DNA of 33,474 bases from Aureispira sp. CCB-QB1 (GCA_945870185.1 CAMBRK010000049.1:1-33474), one strand, 5' to 3'; counted from the first letter of the stretch, positions 15,402 to 24,344 are shown. Translations and numbers: made by a program. Notes: generated from the sequence alone by a model not told the origin.

Positions 15402-18400
15402 TGGCAATCTCAAAAAATATGGTTTTCCATAAATACAGGCTTTTACTTTCTCTGATTTTTGGTGTTGGTTTTTCATTTTTAGCCGTAGCTCAGCAAAAGC
15501 CTGCATTCCTTTCGGATTATAATAAAGTTTGGGTGGATTCTGTTTTTAATAGTTTGACCTTGGATCAGAAAATAGGCCAACTGCTCATGCCTCGGGGTAA
15601 CTATTCTGGACAGCCACACAACATACCACAACTTAAGGAATGGGTCAGTCAGTACAAAATCGGTGGGATTGTATTTTTTGCAGGCAATCCGACGATTCAG
15701 GCACAAATTACCAATGAATTGCAGGAGCTTTCGGAAGTTCCATTGCTGATTGGACAAGACTTTGAGTGGGGCTTAGGGATGAGGTTGGATAGCACAGATA
15801 GATTTCCCTATGCCGCTACTATAGGAGCCATGCCATTAAACCCTGAGCTGATCGAGCGCATGGGCAAGGAAATAGGCAAACAATGCAAACGTATTGGCGT
15901 ACATATCAATTACGCTCCCGTAGTAGATGTCAATAATAATCCCAATAATCCGGTGATCAACTTTAGATCATTTAGTTCAGACAAGGACGTAGTCACTACC
16001 AATGGTTTGGCTATGATGAAAGGGATGCAAAGTCAAGGAGTGTTGTGTACTGCAAAACATTTTCCAGGACATGGAGATACAGAAGTAGACTCTCACCACG
16101 ATCTGCCTATAATAGCACACGACAAAAAACGTCTGAAGGAAGTAGAGTTATATCCATTTAAAAAATTGATCGAACAAGGTTTATCTGGAGTGATGACGGC
16201 TCACTTGGAAATACCGGCATTAGAATCCCAAAAAGGCTTGGCGTCCACATTCTCTAAAAACATCGTATTTAAACTCCTGAGAGAAGATCTAAAGTTCGAA
16301 GGACTTACTTTTACTGATGCTATGGAAATGAAAGGCGCTGTCAAAAATTTTCCCAAAGGCGAGTCCATGGTCAAGGCATTATTAGCAGGCAATGATATAC
16401 TTGAGACTTTTATGGATGTACCCACGGCAGTACAAGCTATAAAGGACGCTATAAGTTCTGGAGAATTAAGCATGAACGTCATCAACCATAAAGTCAAAAA
16501 AATAATGATGGCCAAATCATGGGTAGGATTGGATAGGTATCAGCCTATAAAAATAGAATCCCTCATCGCGGACCTCAATACCATAGAAGCAGACATCATC
16601 AATCACCAAATCACTCAAAATAGCATCACCTGTATTCAGGATAAAACCAATGTTTTGCCCATCAAAGACCTGACTAAAAAAATAGCAGTAGTTTCTTTGG
16701 GTTATCAAACTGAATCTGACTTTTACAGAATGGTACAAAATTATACACAGGCAGATTATTTTGCAGTACCACACGAGATGACCAAGATAAAGGCAGACTC
16801 AGTTTTGAGCACCATAGCAAAATATGAACATGTGATTGTTGCCGGCCATTTTATAGATATTAGAGCCAGTAAAAAATATGGATTAAATCCTGAGAATACA
16901 GCCGTGTTAAAAGATCTTTCTACATTGCCAAATGCTATTATCTGTATATTGGGCAATCCTTTTATTTTGACTAAAATACCTGAGTTATTGAAGGTAAATA
17001 CATTAGTTACGGCATATCAGCAAAGTAGCCATACGGAGATGATACTGCCGCAGATGCTATTTGGTGCACTTCCAATGTCGGGCACCTTTCCATTTGATAT
17101 AAGTTCAGATTTAAAGCAAGGCCGTGGACTAAAAAAAGCATCTATAGAACGACTTCAATATACCATCCCAGAATTGGCTGGAATCGACAGAGTACTATTG
17201 CAAAAGGGATTGGACTCATTGGTACAAGAAGGATTAGTGCAGCGAGCTTATCCAGGTTGTGTATTGCAGGTAGCCAAAGATGGTAAAGTCATTTACCACA
17301 AAGCACACGGTTTTCACACCTACGAAGCATCGGAAAAAGTGGGCATGGTATCGCAAAACAAAGCATATGCAGGTTTTGTAGATGATGCGATGGACAACGT
17401 GGAAGGACTTAAAAGTGATGGTCCAAAATCAAATTCCAACCATTCGATAGTCGGTATTACACAAAAAAACGATGTTTTTGACTTAGCTTCCGTAACTAAA
17501 ATCATGGGAGCCACATTGGCCATAATGAAGCTGATGAATGAACAAAAGCTGTCTTTGGATGCCAACTTGGTTCAATATGTGCCTTCTGTAAAAGGAAGCA
17601 ATAAAGAAAATCTGATCTTAAGAGATTTACTAACGCACAGGGCAGGGCTGAAGGCATGGATTCCATTTTGGAAAGACGCCGTAGATACGGTGGCTACTTT
17701 AAAAAAGGCCTTGGTATTGTATCCTGATTTGGAAAAACAATGTTTGGTACACATAAAAAAACCTAATTTCTTCCAAAGGTTATTTGGAAAAAAATCTATT
17801 AAGACCATAGATTATGAAAAATCATTGATACAAAATCAGTCTTTGTGGAGCCAAGTATTGAAACCTGATACGAGAGTGTGGAAAACCCATATTTTTTCAG
17901 ATCAAAGTAAAGTGCCATTTACGATATCTGTAGCCGACAAGCTTTTTTTAAATGCCGATTATATATCTACTGTCAAAAAACAAATTCTCGACTCGCCGGT
18001 TACTGCGCCAGGAAAGTATGTTTACAGTGATTTGCATTATTACTTTTATCCAGAAATGGTGCAACATTTGACAGGGTCAAGTTTTGAAAACTATCTTTAC
18101 AAAACCTATCGTGAAATGGGATGCAACAGCTTAAAGTACAACCCAACTCAAACTATTTCCAAGATAAACATCGTACCTACTGAGTTCGATAGTACATTCA
18201 GAGCACAGATGATACACGGTTATGTGCATGACGAAGGCGCTGCGATGCTGGGTGGTATTTCCGGGCATGCAGGACTATTTGGTACTGCCAACGACGTTAT
18301 GAAAATCATGCGGTTGTATTTACAAGAGGGAAACTATGGCAATAAGCAAATCATAAAACCCGAAATCATTCAAGAATGTACCCAATACCAATTTCCTTCA

Positions 18401-18667
18401 GAAAAAAATCGCAGAGGTATTGGTTTTGACAAAAAGGATTTTGACCCGAGTGTACAAAATGCACCTTCTTTGTTTTCAGACCAGAGTTTTGGGCATTCTG
18501 GCTACACGGGTACTTACGCATGGGCTGATCCGGATAGCGGCATCTCCTATGTATTCCTGTCCAATAGAGTACACCCAACCAGAAATAATAATAAAATATC
18601 TCAACTCAATATCCGACCCAACATAGGAGATGTCATTGTGAAAAGTATCATAAAAACCCTACCATAA
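15401..18667 (+). CDS. NagZ-like GH3 beta-N-acetylglucosaminidase fused to a serine hydrolase (beta-lactamase family)
   Basis: This is a 1088-residue fusion. A signal peptide (about 1-30, ending AVAQ) leads to a GH3 domain (about 45-390). That domain has the NagZ signature KHFPGHGDTEVDSHHD (K219-D234) and the probable nucleophile D306 in FTDAMEMKG. A GH3 C-terminal domain (about 400-600) follows. The C-terminal part (about 610-1085) is a class C beta-lactamase-like hydrolase with SVTK (S697-K700), YSD as the YxN equivalent and HSGYTG near the end. NagZ releases GlcNAc from peptidoglycan fragments; the hydrolase partner may act as a D-Ala peptidase or esterase. Similar fusions occur in other Bacteroidota. 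The export signal puts it in the periplasm or outside, unlike cytoplasmic NagZ of Proteobacteria. Confidence 0.93.
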   Translation: MAISKNMVFHKYRLLLSLIFGVGFSFLAVAQQKPAFLSDYNKVWVDSVFNSLTLDQKIGQLLMPRGNYSGQPHNIPQLKEWVSQYKIGGIVFFAGNPTIQAQITNELQELSEVPLLIGQDFEWGLGMRLDSTDRFPYAATIGAMPLNPELIERMGKEIGKQCKRIGVHINYAPVVDVNNNPNNPVINFRSFSSDKDVVTTNGLAMMKGMQSQGVLCTAKHFPGHGDTEVDSHHDLPIIAHDKKRLKEVELYPFKKLIEQGLSGVMTAHLEIPALESQKGLASTFSKNIVFKLLREDLKFEGLTFTDAMEMKGAVKNFPKGESMVKALLAGNDILETFMDVPTAVQAIKDAISSGELSMNVINHKVKKIMMAKSWVGLDRYQPIKIESLIADLNTIEADIINHQITQNSITCIQDKTNVLPIKDLTKKIAVVSLGYQTESDFYRMVQNYTQADYFAVPHEMTKIKADSVLSTIAKYEHVIVAGHFIDIRASKKYGLNPENTAVLKDLSTLPNAIICILGNPFILTKIPELLKVNTLVTAYQQSSHTEMILPQMLFGALPMSGTFPFDISSDLKQGRGLKKASIERLQYTIPELAGIDRVLLQKGLDSLVQEGLVQRAYPGCVLQVAKDGKVIYHKAHGFHTYEASEKVGMVSQNKAYAGFVDDAMDNVEGLKSDGPKSNSNHSIVGITQKNDVFDLASVTKIMGATLAIMKLMNEQKLSLDANLVQYVPSVKGSNKENLILRDLLTHRAGLKAWIPFWKDAVDTVATLKKALVLYPDLEKQCLVHIKKPNFFQRLFGKKSIKTIDYEKSLIQNQSLWSQVLKPDTRVWKTHIFSDQSKVPFTISVADKLFLNADYISTVKKQILDSPVTAPGKYVYSDLHYYFYPEMVQHLTGSSFENYLYKTYREMGCNSLKYNPTQTISKINIVPTEFDSTFRAQMIHGYVHDEGAAMLGGISGHAGLFGTANDVMKIMRLYLQEGNYGNKQIIKPEIIQECTQYQFPSEKNRRGIGFDKKDFDPSVQNAPSLFSDQSFGHSGYTGTYAWADPDSGISYVFLSNRVHPTRNNNKISQLNIRPNIGDVIVKSIIKTLP

Positions 18668-18676
18668 ATAAAGAAT

Positions 18677-19192
18677 ATGCCTATCATCAAAGCTGTAAAT
18701 GGCAAAGAGCCACAAATGGGAGACAATTGCTTTGTAGCAGAAAATGCCACTATTGTAGGTGATGTCATTCTCGGAGACGAGTGTAGTGTATGGTTTAATG
18801 CCGTCATACGTGGTGATGTAAATTTCATCAGAATGGGCAATAGAGTCAATATACAAGATGGGGCAGTCATACACTGCACTTACCAAAAACATCCAACAAA
18901 TATCGGAGATAACGTTTCTATAGGCCATAATGCTATCGTGCATGGCTGTATCATCCATGATAATGTGCTCATTGGTATGGGAGCCATAGTGATGGACAAC
19001 TGCGTCGTAGAGTCCAACTCCATCATTGCTGCCGGAGCTGTAGTCACCCAAAATACCCATGTAGCATCAGGATGTATTTATGCAGGCGTGCCAGCCAAAA
19101 AAGTAAAAGATATCAGTCAGGAGTTGATTTCTGGGGAAATAGACCGCATCGCAGCCAACTATGTGATGTATTCCGGCTGGTTTAAAGAATAA
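18677..19192 (+). CDS. Gamma-carbonic anhydrase family hexapeptide protein
   Basis: The 171-residue left-handed beta-helix protein has repeated hexapeptides (ATIVGDVILGDECSVWFNAV and onward) and the conserved VIRGDVN. Three histidines (H66, H84, H89) sit at metal-ligand positions. Members are YrdA/PaaY-like; some hydrate CO2, many have no proven activity. It is the last gene of the operon, 9 bp after the GH3 fusion. Confidence 0.9.
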   Translation: MPIIKAVNGKEPQMGDNCFVAENATIVGDVILGDECSVWFNAVIRGDVNFIRMGNRVNIQDGAVIHCTYQKHPTNIGDNVSIGHNAIVHGCIIHDNVLIGMGAIVMDNCVVESNSIIAAGAVVTQNTHVASGCIYAGVPAKKVKDISQELISGEIDRIAANYVMYSGWFKE

Positions 19193-19207
19193 TTTTATAA
19201 AAAATAA

Positions 19208-19237
19208 TTTGTAAATTCATAAAAGTTCTTACTTTTG
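19208..19237 (+). promoter_or_regulatory. Promoter of the tRNA unit
   Basis: TTTG (19208-19211) and TACTTTTG (19230-19237) are separated by 18 bp and match both Bacteroidota -33 and -7 consensus elements. The first tRNA begins 18 nt after the -7 box. This is the best promoter in the window. Confidence 0.75.
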
Positions 19238-19255
19238 CAGTCGCTCTCAAAAGCA

Positions 19256-19309
19256 GGGCCTATAGCTCAGTTGGTTAGAGCATCACGCTGGTAGCGTGAT
19301 GGTCGTAGG
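19256..19309 (+). pseudogene. Truncated tRNA-Thr (GGT)
   Basis: The acceptor 5' strand GGGCCTA, a full D arm and a perfect anticodon arm (TCACG-CTGGTAG-CGTGA, anticodon GGT, for Thr) are present. So are the variable loop and the first T-stem strand GTAGG. The TTCGAGT loop, second T-stem strand and 3' acceptor are missing; unrelated sequence follows from 19310. It cannot fold as a tRNA as it stands, yet it sits directly behind a good promoter. Confidence 0.75.
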
Positions 19310-19351
19310 AGCGGTCAGAGAAATTCCTTGAAGAAGGAAATTAAAATAAAT

Positions 19352-19425
19352 GGGCCTATAGCTCAGTTGGTTAGAGCACCTGACTCATAATCAGGTGGTC
19401 CCAGGTTCAAGTCCTGGTGGGCCCA
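19352..19425 (+). tRNA. tRNA with CAT anticodon (Met, or Ile2)
   Basis: The complete 74-nt cloverleaf has acceptor GGGCCTA/TGGGCCC (one G-U pair) and D arm GCTC/GAGC. The anticodon arm has loop CTCATAA (anticodon CAT), and the T arm has TTCAAGT. The discriminator is A and CCA is not encoded. CAT is read either as elongator Met or, if lysidine-modified, as Ile; the sequence alone does not decide. Confidence 0.93.
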
Positions 19426-19434
19426 CTGATAATC

Positions 19435-19470
19435 AAGCAGTTATGATTTATTTCATAGCTGCTTTTTTAT
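19435..19470 (+). terminator. Intrinsic terminator of the tRNA unit
   Basis: AAGCAGTTATGA (19435-19446) pairs with TCATAGCTGCTT (19453-19464) with one G-U pair and a 6-nt loop, followed by a T-rich tract. Confidence 0.8.
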
Positions 19471-19492
19471 TTTGCACAACATTTTGCACAAC
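19469..19492 (+). repeat. 12-bp tandem repeat after the tRNA terminator
   Basis: ATTTTGCACAAC occurs twice in a row (19469-19480, 19481-19492), followed by a partial third copy ATTTTGTG. It lies just past a tRNA, a common target of integrating elements, but no integrase is seen. Confidence 0.6.
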
Positions 19493-19884
19493 ATTTTGTG
19501 TGTTTCCATTATCCAATTTCTATCATCCTGCGGTCCACTTTCTTCTTTCGTTCATTACAAGAAGTACCGCAAATGCTTTGATATTATGAAGTACTAAAAT
19601 ACATTGTGGAATGTTTTGAATAGATCAAGGCGAAAAATGCAGGCACACTAGGAGAGTTTGTCGAAGATTTTCAACGCAGAGATGTTGAAAAACAAACGCA
19701 GTTTGTAAGTTAGTTCATGTTGTCAGAGCATTTTATTATATGTCAGAAATCTCCACACCTGCGAGTGGTATTTCTACCCGATTCCTTCTTTTAGTCAGAT
19801 CCACTTGGTGGTTAAGGCATCATGGTACGATATATATGGTGCAGGCTTATGCCTTGTAATTAATATTTCATGGTAATATTGACT
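19493..19884. other. Intergenic region without recognisable gene
   Basis: About 390 bp have short open frames only and no recognised protein. AAGGCAT (19814-19820) and ATGCCTT (19849-19855) form a weak long-loop inverted repeat that might end the minus-strand gene that follows. The segment may be remnant DNA. Confidence 0.5.
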
Positions 19885-20349
19885 TTATTTTATTAATCGA
19901 GTGGCTTCATCACACCACTTGGGGCATGGGCCTTTATTAGAACCTAAGTCTCTAGTTATCAAAGCTCCTTTATTTGGAATTTCTGCCCAACCAGCATTCA
20001 ACGGCTTAATTATGAGTAATTTATTATCACCTTTCATTCCAGGATAAACTCGAACGCCGCTTACGCCTTGTGTATTAATATATAAACTGAGGTTATCTAA
20101 AAGCCCTTTGTCCAGACTAAACCCAATGTTGTCTTCAACAGATGCCCTATAATATTGTATATACGTTTGATCAGTCACGTCAATTTCAGTTAATTTTAAT
20201 GTAGTAGTATCAACACATTGAATTAAACTCACGGATTCTTCAGTACAATCCAAAAGGGAAGCACTAAAATATTTTGACCCAACCCATGCTCCAATAAAAA
20301 ATATAAGTACGGAACCACCAATTATTGTAATATTTTTAAATTCCATCAT
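19885..20349 (-). CDS. Small membrane-anchored hypothetical protein
   Basis: The 154-residue product has one N-terminal membrane helix (ITIIGGSVLIFFIGAWVG) and a soluble domain of about 125 residues. That domain includes GVSGVRVYPGMKGDNKLLI and a C-terminal pair CPKWC. Two consecutive ATGs open the gene. I do not recognise the family. It is divergent from the TPR protein with a 75-bp shared upstream region. Confidence 0.6.
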   Translation of the reverse strand: MMEFKNITIIGGSVLIFFIGAWVGSKYFSASLLDCTEESVSLIQCVDTTTLKLTEIDVTDQTYIQYYRASVEDNIGFSLDKGLLDNLSLYINTQGVSGVRVYPGMKGDNKLLIIKPLNAGWAEIPNKGALITRDLGSNKGPCPKWCDEATRLIK

Positions 20350-20388
20350 AATGATTTTACTAACAATTATAAAATTTTATTAAATATA

Positions 20389-20420
20389 TTGCAAATATAA
20401 TTCAATAAATGATATTTTTG
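20389..20420 (+). promoter_or_regulatory. Promoter of the TPR protein, near-leaderless
   Basis: TTG (20389-20391), 21 bp, then TATTTTTG (20413-20420) fit the -33/-7 pattern. The ATG is only 4 nt after the -7 box, so transcription should start at or next to the start codon. Confidence 0.6.
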
Positions 20421-20424
20421 CCTT

Positions 20425-22236
20425 ATGTTGAGGAAAATAATTTATATAGTTTTATTTTTTGCGTTTTTAACAATGCATTTGACTTGCAATATGTCAAATA
20501 TGCCATACATAGAGTGCAAAGGAATAATAGTTTGCCATACAAATGATTTTAATCAAAAGAGTCCTGAAATTAGACAGGCATTTGATGAGGTTATTTTTGC
20601 ATTGAATTATGAGAAGGCCGACTCTATTTTGCATTCCAAGTTGAATGATGCTAAAATTAAAAGAGATAAAATAGCCCAAGTCAAATACCTGACAGAGTTT
20701 TTTCTTATTCCCGATTTATCAACTTCATCAACTCATACAATCGATTATAAAATATTAGCTGAAGAATTATTGTTTGAATCTATAGATTATGCCGCTATTT
20801 GGAATCTGACCTATGCACTTTACACGCATTATTATATGATAAAGGATGGAAAAAATACTTTGACATATGCTACCAAGCTACAAGACCTGGCTTCAAAAAA
20901 AATAGATAATGGTACAACGGCGTTGGCATATTTGGCTAATGGAAACGCTAATAAAATCAACCAAAAAAGTAAAATCGCTATTAGAAATCTGTATAATGCA
21001 CTGATGTATTCAAACAGAACCAAACGAGTTGATATCACAATTGAGGTCTTAGCATCGATTTCAGACTTTTACAGAGATCACAAAATGATTGAAAACGCAT
21101 TGGAGTACAAAAGTGCGGAATTGGGTCTGCGAAAACCAATATCTATATATGATTCTTTGGAATATTTTCAATCAGAATTACTTTATCATGACCTTATAAG
21201 CAACTCTAATGAAGATCAATTATTTGACACTTCGAGAATTTACTATATAGTTGATTTTGCAAAATCGAAGTCCGCTAAAAGATTGGTAGTTTATTCTACA
21301 GCATTTCTAAGATCAAAACTTATCAAGTCTGACAGGATAGCTGAGCTTAACGCTTATTATAAAACTCGTGGTCGTGACGAAATGGTATTATTAAAGCAAG
21401 GAAATACAAGTATTTATTACAGTATTCTTGCTTTTCAAGCCGAATTCGATAAAAATATTGGACAAGCAGACAGTCTTTTCAAAAAAGCTATTCAAGTGCT
21501 GAAAGCACCGGATGATGTGCCCGCAAGAATTAGTAAGGCCAATTATAACTATGCGGAATTTCTAACTAGACATGGTAAATTAAGTGATTCTAAAAGGTAT
21601 CATTATGCTGCTTACGACTCAGCCAAGATTTCAGAAGATATTGAATTTCAGTTAGAAATTTACAAATCACTGAGTGACTACTTATTCAAAATCGGAGAAT
21701 ATCAAGAAGCTTATACTATGCAAAATAACTATTATAAAATATTTACAGATGAATATAATAAAGTTAACGGCCATGAACTTTTCAAAATTGGGAATGAAGC
21801 AGAACAGCTTATGATTCAAGAAAAAATGAATGAAGCTAGGCTTTACAACAAAAGCTTACAGCAAAGTCAGTACAATCTGATTGCAATCTTTTGTTTAGTT
21901 TTTTTTATCTTTTTTCTTTTACTTGTCACCTATAAGATTCCAATTTATCTCATCAGGATTTTGGGTTATATTAGCATTATATTTATTTTCGAATTTATCA
22001 TATTACGTATGGACCATACGATAAAAGAATTGCACATAGAATCTCCTTATCTGTTATTTGGTATAAAAGTAGTCATTATCGCCATTATGTTACCCCTACA
22101 TCACATGATTGAAAAAGGACTCATTAAATTTTTGATACATAAACGTAATACAGGGGAACCTTGGATCAAGATAAATACAGATTTTTTCAAACAGTGGCTT
22201 AATAAACTAGACTCACCAGAAGAATCCGAACATTAG
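20425..22236 (+). CDS. TPR-repeat membrane protein with three C-terminal membrane helices
   Basis: The 603-residue product has an N-terminal signal or lipobox (LTC, Cys21). It then has a long all-helical region with tetratricopeptide-like pairs (for example FKKAIQVLKAP, NYNYAEFLTRHGK, EIYKSLSDYLFKIGEYQEAYT). Hydrophobic helices lie near 488-512, 515-535 and 553-575, followed by a charged tail of about 45 residues. Bacteroidota often couple such TPR domains to a histidine kinase or LytTR output; none is present here. It may act as a scaffold or sensor with a separate partner. The function is not recognised. Confidence 0.7.
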   Translation: MLRKIIYIVLFFAFLTMHLTCNMSNMPYIECKGIIVCHTNDFNQKSPEIRQAFDEVIFALNYEKADSILHSKLNDAKIKRDKIAQVKYLTEFFLIPDLSTSSTHTIDYKILAEELLFESIDYAAIWNLTYALYTHYYMIKDGKNTLTYATKLQDLASKKIDNGTTALAYLANGNANKINQKSKIAIRNLYNALMYSNRTKRVDITIEVLASISDFYRDHKMIENALEYKSAELGLRKPISIYDSLEYFQSELLYHDLISNSNEDQLFDTSRIYYIVDFAKSKSAKRLVVYSTAFLRSKLIKSDRIAELNAYYKTRGRDEMVLLKQGNTSIYYSILAFQAEFDKNIGQADSLFKKAIQVLKAPDDVPARISKANYNYAEFLTRHGKLSDSKRYHYAAYDSAKISEDIEFQLEIYKSLSDYLFKIGEYQEAYTMQNNYYKIFTDEYNKVNGHELFKIGNEAEQLMIQEKMNEARLYNKSLQQSQYNLIAIFCLVFFIFFLLLVTYKIPIYLIRILGYISIIFIFEFIILRMDHTIKELHIESPYLLFGIKVVIIAIMLPLHHMIEKGLIKFLIHKRNTGEPWIKINTDFFKQWLNKLDSPEESEH

Positions 22237-22485
22237 TATCTATTATACTGCAGAGTACCTTAATTTTACCCGTTGCTCAGTAAAGCAACTGGTGCAGTAT
22301 TGAGTTTATTTAATTATGGCACATAATTTTTTTATTGCATTTAATTATATATACTTATCTATTAAATTACCCTAAAGATACAGCCGCCATACTTCAGATT
22401 TTTTAAAACTTGGTATAGTATTGCAATTGATACTTTATAGCTGTTTATCAATTACTTAAGATAACATTTTAATAAGAAGGACCAA
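22237..22485. other. Convergent intergenic region
   Basis: The 249 bp lie between the TPR gene (plus) and prfA (minus). The only structure seen is a short inverted repeat GTTGCT/AGCAAC near 22272-22289, a weak terminator candidate without a clear T run. No gene is seen. Confidence 0.4.
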
Positions 22486-23553
22486 TCACTCATCACTCCC
22501 TTTCATCTTCTCGGCATTTTCTGCTTTTTGCAAAGATACGATGACCTCTTCCAGATCTCCTAGTACGATGGTATCCAGGTTATATAGCGTGAGATTGATC
22601 CTATGATCAGTCACTCTGTTTTGGGGATAATTGTAAGTGCGTATTTTGTCCGAGCGGTCACCAGTTCCTACTAGGGATTTTCTCTTATCCTTTTGCTCTA
22701 GATATGACCTCTCGCGGGCGGCATCTTGTATTTTTACAAAAAGTCGTTGCAAGGCGATCTCCCGGTTTTTGTGTTGCGATCGGGAGTCAGTACTTTCTGC
22801 TACGATGCCCGTAGGAATATGCGTAAATCTCACTCCCGATTCGGTTTTGTTGACGTGCTGTCCACCAGCTCCCTGAGCACGGAAGGTGTCCGTTTTGAGG
22901 TCGTCTTTGCGGATGTCGATTTCTTCTTCTTCAAATTTTGGCATCACCACCACGGTGGCAGCAGATGTATGTACTCGGCCTTGGGATTCGGTTTTGGGTA
23001 CCCGTTGTACACGGTGAGCTCCCGATTCAAATTTGAGTTTACCATATACATCAGCTCCATATACTTCCATCACAATTTTATTATATCCGCCTACAGAACC
23101 CGGATTTTCGTCCAGTACTTCCATTTTCCAGCCTTGATTTTCGAAGTATTTGGAGTACATTTTGTACAAATCACCGGCAAAAATGCTGGCTTCGTCACCA
23201 CCGGTACCTGACCTGATTTCAAAAATAACATCTTTACTGTCTTCGGGATCTTTGGGTATCAGGAGGTAGTTGATCTTTTCGTCCAGTTCTGTCAGTACAG
23301 GTTCTAGTTCGTCCAGTTCTGCTTGTGCCATTTCTTTCATTTCTGGATCGGTATCCTTCATGGCTTCTTTGGCGCTCTCTATATTGGCAGCAGTGGTTTT
23401 GTACGCTCTGAAAGCTTCTACGATTTCAGTAAGATCTTTATATTCTTTATTGATTTTTGCAAACTGTTTCATATCTCCCAGCACTTCCGGATCGGAGAGT
23501 TTTTCTTCGAGATAGTAGTATCTATCTTGTATGGCTTCCAGCTTGTCTAACAT
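22486..23553 (-). CDS. prfA: Peptide chain release factor 1
   Basis: RF1 reads UAA and UAG stop codons and hydrolyses peptidyl-tRNA. The 355-residue product has the codon-recognition PxT motif as PKT (186-188) in RVQRVPKTESQGRVHTS, and the catalytic GGQ at 230-232. I chose the ATG at 23553 (MLDKLEAI), which fits the family length and lies 20 nt after a -7 box. The longer frame to 23604 would add 17 poorly matching residues and cover the promoter. All key motifs are present. Confidence 0.96.
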   Translation of the reverse strand: MLDKLEAIQDRYYYLEEKLSDPEVLGDMKQFAKINKEYKDLTEIVEAFRAYKTTAANIESAKEAMKDTDPEMKEMAQAELDELEPVLTELDEKINYLLIPKDPEDSKDVIFEIRSGTGGDEASIFAGDLYKMYSKYFENQGWKMEVLDENPGSVGGYNKIVMEVYGADVYGKLKFESGAHRVQRVPKTESQGRVHTSAATVVVMPKFEEEEIDIRKDDLKTDTFRAQGAGGQHVNKTESGVRFTHIPTGIVAESTDSRSQHKNREIALQRLFVKIQDAARERSYLEQKDKRKSLVGTGDRSDKIRTYNYPQNRVTDHRINLTLYNLDTIVLGDLEEVIVSLQKAENAEKMKGSDE

Positions 23554-23572
23554 ATTTATTTGAAATTTGGCA

Positions 23573-23604
23573 CAAAAGTAAGGAATTGTATCCAAAGAAA
23601 ACAA
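23573..23604 (-). promoter_or_regulatory. Promoter of prfA
   Basis: On the minus strand TTG (23604-23602), 21 bp, then TACTTTTG (23580-23573), in the 52-bp gap before the prfA ATG. It fits the Bacteroidota pattern and supports the shorter prfA start. Confidence 0.55.
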
Positions 23605-23605
23605 T

Positions 23606-24340
23606 TTACAACGCCATCAGCCAAAAGTTATTGACGCCGTCACCTTGTATCAGCTCTACGGTTTGGAGATTGAGCAGTTCGAGTAGTGCGATAAACGTCA
23701 CTATAGCGTGAATTCTGTTTTCCAAGGCCAAAAAAACATCTTCAAACTTGACTTTCTTGCCTTTGGGCAGCTTGGAGTAGATATATGACTGCTGATTTTC
23801 TATGCTATATTCAAACTTGACGATCTGGTGTTTAGGTTTATTTTTTTCCGCTTCATATCTGCTCATAAGTAGCTGAAAAGTCTGGAGCAACTTAAATAAA
23901 CTTAACGACTCCAACTCCACATCTACGAGTGCTTTTTCTGCGATTTGCCTGAGCTCCGTGGTGACATTTCCCCGAGTATGTCTGAAGAGTCTGTTGTCTT
24001 CCAGGGCACTCATATCATCCAGAATAGATTTATATTTTCTATATTCGATGAGTTTTTGCGCCAGTTCTGCTCTGGGGTCTATTTCGTTACCTTCTTCATC
24101 TATTTCTTTGCGCGGGATGAGCATCTTGGCTTTGATACGCATCAGGGTAGCTGCTACCAGGATAAACTCACTAGCCACATCGATGTCCAACGTCTCCAAA
24201 TGTCTGATATAGTCCAGAAAATCGTTGGCAATCTGCGCTATTGGTATATCATTGATATCCAACTCATCCCTTTCTATAAAGAATAATAGCAGGTCAAACG
24301 GGCCTTCAAAATGCTGTGTCTTAATCGTATATGACTCCAT
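23606..24340 (-). CDS. scpA: Segregation and condensation protein A (kleisin of SMC complex)
   Basis: ScpA bridges SMC heads with ScpB in the chromosome condensin. The 244 residues match the family in length. The N-terminal FEGPFDLLLFFIERDELDI motif is diagnostic. DFLDYIRHLETLDIDVASEFILVAATLMRIKAKML follows in three parts, and a C-terminal winged-helix segment ends the protein (VFLALENRIHAIVTFIALLELL). scpB is not nearby. The gene starts at the ATG at 24340, only a few bases after a -7 box. Confidence 0.95.
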   Translation of the reverse strand: MESYTIKTQHFEGPFDLLLFFIERDELDINDIPIAQIANDFLDYIRHLETLDIDVASEFILVAATLMRIKAKMLIPRKEIDEEGNEIDPRAELAQKLIEYRKYKSILDDMSALEDNRLFRHTRGNVTTELRQIAEKALVDVELESLSLFKLLQTFQLLMSRYEAEKNKPKHQIVKFEYSIENQQSYIYSKLPKGKKVKFEDVFLALENRIHAIVTFIALLELLNLQTVELIQGDGVNNFWLMAL

Positions 24341-24344
24341 AGGG

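Noticed and set aside
18659-19060. 133-residue minus-strand frame over the gamma-carbonic anhydrase gene
   Set aside because: It is antisense to a well-supported hexapeptide protein.
19256-19350. Intact tRNA-Thr containing an intron
   Set aside because: The following DNA has no second T-stem strand or acceptor complement before the next tRNA begins, and no intron structure is visible.
19395-19589. 64-residue frame starting inside the CAT tRNA
   Set aside because: It begins in the tRNA and crosses the terminator and the 12-bp repeats; the Cys/Thr/Phe repeats are a product of the DNA repeat.
22726-23211. 161-residue plus-strand frame over prfA
   Set aside because: It is a shadow of prfA, whose motifs are complete.
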